The notes beneath the pieces were generated by a model, which was not told where the DNA came from, searched no databases, and was given only the letters and a program-made list of their open reading frames with translations. Position numbers and translations under genes: made by a program. From Bacteroidales bacterium (lineage in GTDB: Bacteria; Bacteroidota; Bacteroidia; Bacteroidales; VadinHA17): 49,117 nt of DNA. Each line of letters starts with the position of its first letter. The first letter of the stretch is position 1. The stretch is taken from contig JAUVKT010000008.1 in assembly GCA_030596125.1 (NCBI GenBank), forward strand, positions 1 to 49,117, given 5' to 3'. This document shows positions 46,554 through 49,117 of the stretch, in pieces.

Positions 46554-47210
46554 ATGAGCAATCTAAGTGAAAGAGAACCTCTGTTCTCATCAAAAAATAT
46601 GAAATTGCTGACAAGTCCCCTTGGGGAGAATAATCCAATAACCGTTCAGGTTTTGGGGATATGCTCAGCCCTGGCAGTGACTGTCAAGCTTCAGCCTGCA
46701 TTTGTGATGGCAATATCTGTGGTAGTTGTACTGGCTGTTTCAAATGTAATTGTATCCCTTTTCAGGAACCTCGTTCCTCCAAGGATCAGGATTATTTTTC
46801 AGTTAGTGGTTATAGCAATGATGGTTATCCTTGTCGATCAGGTACTTAAGGCTTACGCATTTGAGATTAGCAAGCAGCTGTCTGTATTTGTAGGCCTGAT
46901 CATTACCAACTGCATAATAATGGGACGCCTCGAAGCATTTGCTCTTGCAAACAAACCATGGGCTGCTTTCCTTGATGGTGTCGGTAATGCAGCCGGGTAC
47001 GGTCTTATACTTGTAATCGTAGCTTTCTTCAGAGAATTTCTCGGATCAGGAACCGTTTTCGGATACCCGGTAATGGAAAAAATTGGAATTTATTCAATCG
47101 GTTATGAAGATAACGGGTTTATGATACTTCCCCCGATGGCGCTTATTACCATTGGTATTATTATCTGGATTCACAGAAGCAGGAATAAGGATCTTGTTGA
47201 AAAAAACTAA
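46554..47210 (+). CDS. nqrD: Na+-translocating NADH:quinone reductase subunit D
   Basis: A 218-aa membrane subunit with about six helices, paired with NqrE around the intramembrane Fe centre. The blocks GENNPITVQVLGICSALAVT near 20 and VGLIITNCIIMGRLEAFALANKPW near 108 hold the conserved cysteines (C33 and the TNC cysteine) that ligate iron. The end is hydrophobic. It starts 3 nt after nqrC. Confidence 0.97.
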   Translation: MSNLSEREPLFSSKNMKLLTSPLGENNPITVQVLGICSALAVTVKLQPAFVMAISVVVVLAVSNVIVSLFRNLVPPRIRIIFQLVVIAMMVILVDQVLKAYAFEISKQLSVFVGLIITNCIIMGRLEAFALANKPWAAFLDGVGNAAGYGLILVIVAFFREFLGSGTVFGYPVMEKIGIYSIGYEDNGFMILPPMALITIGIIIWIHRSRNKDLVEKN

Positions 47211-47222
47211 TACACCGGGAAA

Positions 47223-47840
47223 ATGGAAAATCTAGTAAATATATTTGTTAAGTCTGTCTTTATTGACAATATGGTCTTCGCATATTTCCTGGGTATGTGC
47301 TCATACCTGGCTGTATCGAAGACAGTTAAAACATCCGTTGGTCTGGGTATTGCGGTTGTCTTTGTTCTTGTTATTACTGTACCTGTAAACTACCTGATCC
47401 AGAAATTTCTTTTAGAAGAGGGCGCTCTGGTCTGGGTAAGCGAAAAGCTTGGTGATGTTGATCTCAGCTTTCTTTCATTTATTATGTTTATAGCTGTAAT
47501 AGCTTCAATGGTACAGTTGGTGGAGATGATTATCGAAAAATTCAGTCCTGCCCTTTATTCTTCACTTGGTATATTCCTTCCCCTGATAGCTGTAAACTGT
47601 GCAATCCTGGGAGGATCACTTTTTATGGTTGAACGTGAATATGCAAATATAGCTGAAGTCACTGTATTCGGATTAGGTTCTGGTGTCGGGTTCTTACTTG
47701 CCATAGCAGGAATAGCTGCAATCAGGGAAAAGATAAGATATTCAAATATTCCGGATCCGCTAAAAGGACTTGGAATCACTTTTATTATAACCGGTCTCAT
47801 GGGAATTGCGTTTATGAGTTTCATGGGTATTAAACTGTAA
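47223..47840 (+). CDS. nqrE: Na+-translocating NADH:quinone reductase subunit E
   Basis: A 205-aa homologue of NqrD with inverted topology, about six helices. Conserved cysteines are in [16 protein letters not shown] and [17 protein letters not shown], supplying the other iron ligands. The [22 protein letters not shown] block is typical of NqrE. A 12-nt gap separates it from nqrD. Confidence 0.97.
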   Translation: MENLVNIFVKSVFIDNMVFAYFLGMCSYLAVSKTVKTSVGLGIAVVFVLVITVPVNYLIQKFLLEEGALVWVSEKLGDVDLSFLSFIMFIAVIASMVQLVEMIIEKFSPALYSSLGIFLPLIAVNCAILGGSLFMVEREYANIAEVTVFGLGSGVGFLLAIAGIAAIREKIRYSNIPDPLKGLGITFIITGLMGIAFMSFMGIKL

Positions 47841-47852
47841 AAATATAGAATC

Positions 47853-49106
47853 ATGATATTAGCTACATCTGCAATTGGTGTTATATTAATCAGTATCCTG
47901 ATTTTCCTGACAGTAATTTTACTGTTGGTAATCGTACTGTTATATGCACGCAAAAAGTTGATACCCCAGGGTGATGTGCAACTAAAGATCAACGATCGTG
48001 AGTTAACCGTATCACCGGGGAACAATGTGATGGCAACCATGTCTGAAAATGGAATTTTCCTTCCTTCGGCCTGTGGCGGCGGAGGTACATGTGGTCAGTG
48101 TAAATGCCAGATTCTTGAAGGCGGTGGTTCTATTTTACCTACAGAAACAGGTTTCTTTACCCGCAGGGAGCAACTGGACAACTGGCGGTTAGGTTGCCAG
48201 GTGAAAGTGCGTGAAAATATGACCATTAAAATTCCTGAAGCAATACTTGGTGTTAAAAAGTGGGAATGCGAAGTTATATCAAACAGAAACGTTGCAACCT
48301 TTATCAAGGAGTTTATGGTCAGACTACCCGAAGGGGAGACACTCGATTTTCAGTCGGGTGGCTATATCCAGATCGATGTTCCGAAATATGATATAAGTTT
48401 CAGGGATATGGATATCGATGAAGAGTTTCGTGATGAGTGGGACAAATTTAATATGTGGGATCTTAAAACCAGGAACACCGAGGAGACCATAAGGGCCTAT
48501 TCAATGGCTAACCATCCTGCCGAGGGGAATATCATTATGCTTAATATCCGTATTGCTACACCACCGTGGGACAGGAAGAAAAACCGGTTTATGAATGTTC
48601 CTCCCGGGTTATGCTCTTCATATGTTTTTACAAGGAAGCCGGGTGACAAGGTGATGATCTCCGGCGCCTATGGTGATTTTCATGTTAAACCAACTGATAA
48701 TGAGATGGTTTATATTGGTGGTGGTGCAGGCATGGCACCTCTGAGGTCACATATATTCCACCTTTTCCATACACTGAAAACAGGTCGTCAGGTATCTTAC
48801 TGGTATGGTGCCAGATCAAAGAAAGAGATCTTCTATGAGGAAGAGTTTATGGCGATTGAAAAGAACTTTCCAAATTTCAAATTTAACCTTGCTCTCTCCG
48901 AACCTTTACCTGAAGATAACTGGAATGGCTTAACAGGTTTTATTCACCAGGTACTTTATGATCAATATCTGAGCAAGCATGAAGAACCCGAAGATATCGA
49001 ATACTACCTCTGCGGACCTCCGCTGATGAATGATGCAGTTCTTAAACTACTGTATGACCTGGGGATTCCCGATGAATCAATTGCATTCGACGATTTCGGC
49101 GGATAA
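47853..49106 (+). CDS. nqrF: Na+-translocating NADH:quinone reductase subunit F
   Basis: The electron entry subunit, 417 aa, complete to its TAA 11 bases before the window end. It has an N-terminal membrane helix (about 4-27). The [2Fe-2S] ferredoxin domain has SACGGGGTCGQCKC and the last ligand in RLGCQV. The FAD domain has RAYSMANHPAE near 214. The NADH domain has YIGGGAGMAPLRSH near 290, WYGARSKKEIFY, and the C-terminal YYLCGPPLMNDAV and FDDFGG. It oxidises NADH at the cytoplasmic side and passes electrons on to NqrDE and NqrC. Confidence 0.98.
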   Translation: MILATSAIGVILISILIFLTVILLLVIVLLYARKKLIPQGDVQLKINDRELTVSPGNNVMATMSENGIFLPSACGGGGTCGQCKCQILEGGGSILPTETGFFTRREQLDNWRLGCQVKVRENMTIKIPEAILGVKKWECEVISNRNVATFIKEFMVRLPEGETLDFQSGGYIQIDVPKYDISFRDMDIDEEFRDEWDKFNMWDLKTRNTEETIRAYSMANHPAEGNIIMLNIRIATPPWDRKKNRFMNVPPGLCSSYVFTRKPGDKVMISGAYGDFHVKPTDNEMVYIGGGAGMAPLRSHIFHLFHTLKTGRQVSYWYGARSKKEIFYEEEFMAIEKNFPNFKFNLALSEPLPEDNWNGLTGFIHQVLYDQYLSKHEEPEDIEYYLCGPPLMNDAVLKLLYDLGIPDESIAFDDFGG

Positions 49107-49117
49107 AGGGTACCTAT

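Noticed and set aside
43308-49106. Reading the last operon as Rnf instead of Nqr
   Set aside because: Gene order A-F, the NqrF ferredoxin/FAD/NADH architecture and the absence of RnfB rule this out.

Overview
The window looks like chromosomal DNA of an AT-rich, largely anaerobic member of the Bacteroidota (Bacteroidales/Marinilabiliales-like; the rank is an inference). Evidence: type IX secretion parts (a PorP/SprF-like barrel, a protein with a gliding-motility type C-terminal domain, a DUF5103 plug-like protein), several promoters of the Bacteroidota form TTG-N20-TAnnTTTG, the futalosine menaquinone pathway, a ferredoxin-linked 2-oxoacid oxidoreductase, a tungsten/molybdenum aldehyde oxidoreductase and Na+-NQR. 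No tRNA, rRNA, CRISPR array, insertion sequence or phage gene was seen. About 51 protein genes are supported. They are tightly packed in short operons and all appear intact.

Layout. 1-3.1 kb: korAB, 2-oxoacid:ferredoxin oxidoreductase. 3.1-3.7 kb: a repeat-rich spacer. 3.7-10.1 kb: two large tandem paralogs that join two receiver-like domains to a PPDK-type ATP-grasp domain; I know of no assigned function for them. 10.2-14.2 kb (minus): an FMN glutamate-synthase-like protein, then queD-folE-fabD. 14.3-18.0 kb: mqnB-mqnD, Fe superoxide dismutase, and nitroreductase plus a small exported protein. 18.1-19.0 kb (minus): proline dehydrogenase. 19.2-22.3 kb: an ECF sigma factor, a membrane-anchored PKD/type-B-CTD protein and a PorP/SprF barrel, with two ECF-like promoters. 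22.5-24.4 kb: a Skp-like protein and a glycosyltransferase, convergent with a DivIC-like gene.

24.8-35.4 kb is a metal-cofactor island. Running left are DUF364, ThiF-like and ThiS/MoaD-like genes. Running right are aldehyde ferredoxin oxidoreductase, ppnP, a ModE-like regulator, a tungstate/molybdate ABC transporter, and moeA, a compact moaA, moaC and mogA. It can be read as import, regulation, cofactor synthesis and the enzyme that uses the cofactor. A palindrome overlapping the AOR promoter is a candidate operator.

35.4-39.0 kb: an MFS carrier, the plug-like protein and a metallopeptidase. 39.0-43.0 kb: a DUF134 regulator, glycine-rich and zinc-ribbon proteins, two NifX-like proteins, two ferredoxin-bearing MinD-type ATPases and a CGGC protein. 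This resembles the Mo-Cu 'orange protein' clusters of anaerobes. A strong terminator closes it. 43.3-49.1 kb: complete nqrABCDEF.

How it fits together (inference): Kor and AOR reduce ferredoxin, menaquinone comes from the futalosine route, and NQR makes a sodium gradient from NADH. The strongest candidates for something undescribed are the paired receiver/ATP-grasp proteins, the ECF sigma/type-B-CTD module, the orange-protein-like cluster, and a family of intergenic repeats that hold an exact 7-bp register while the unit sequence changes.
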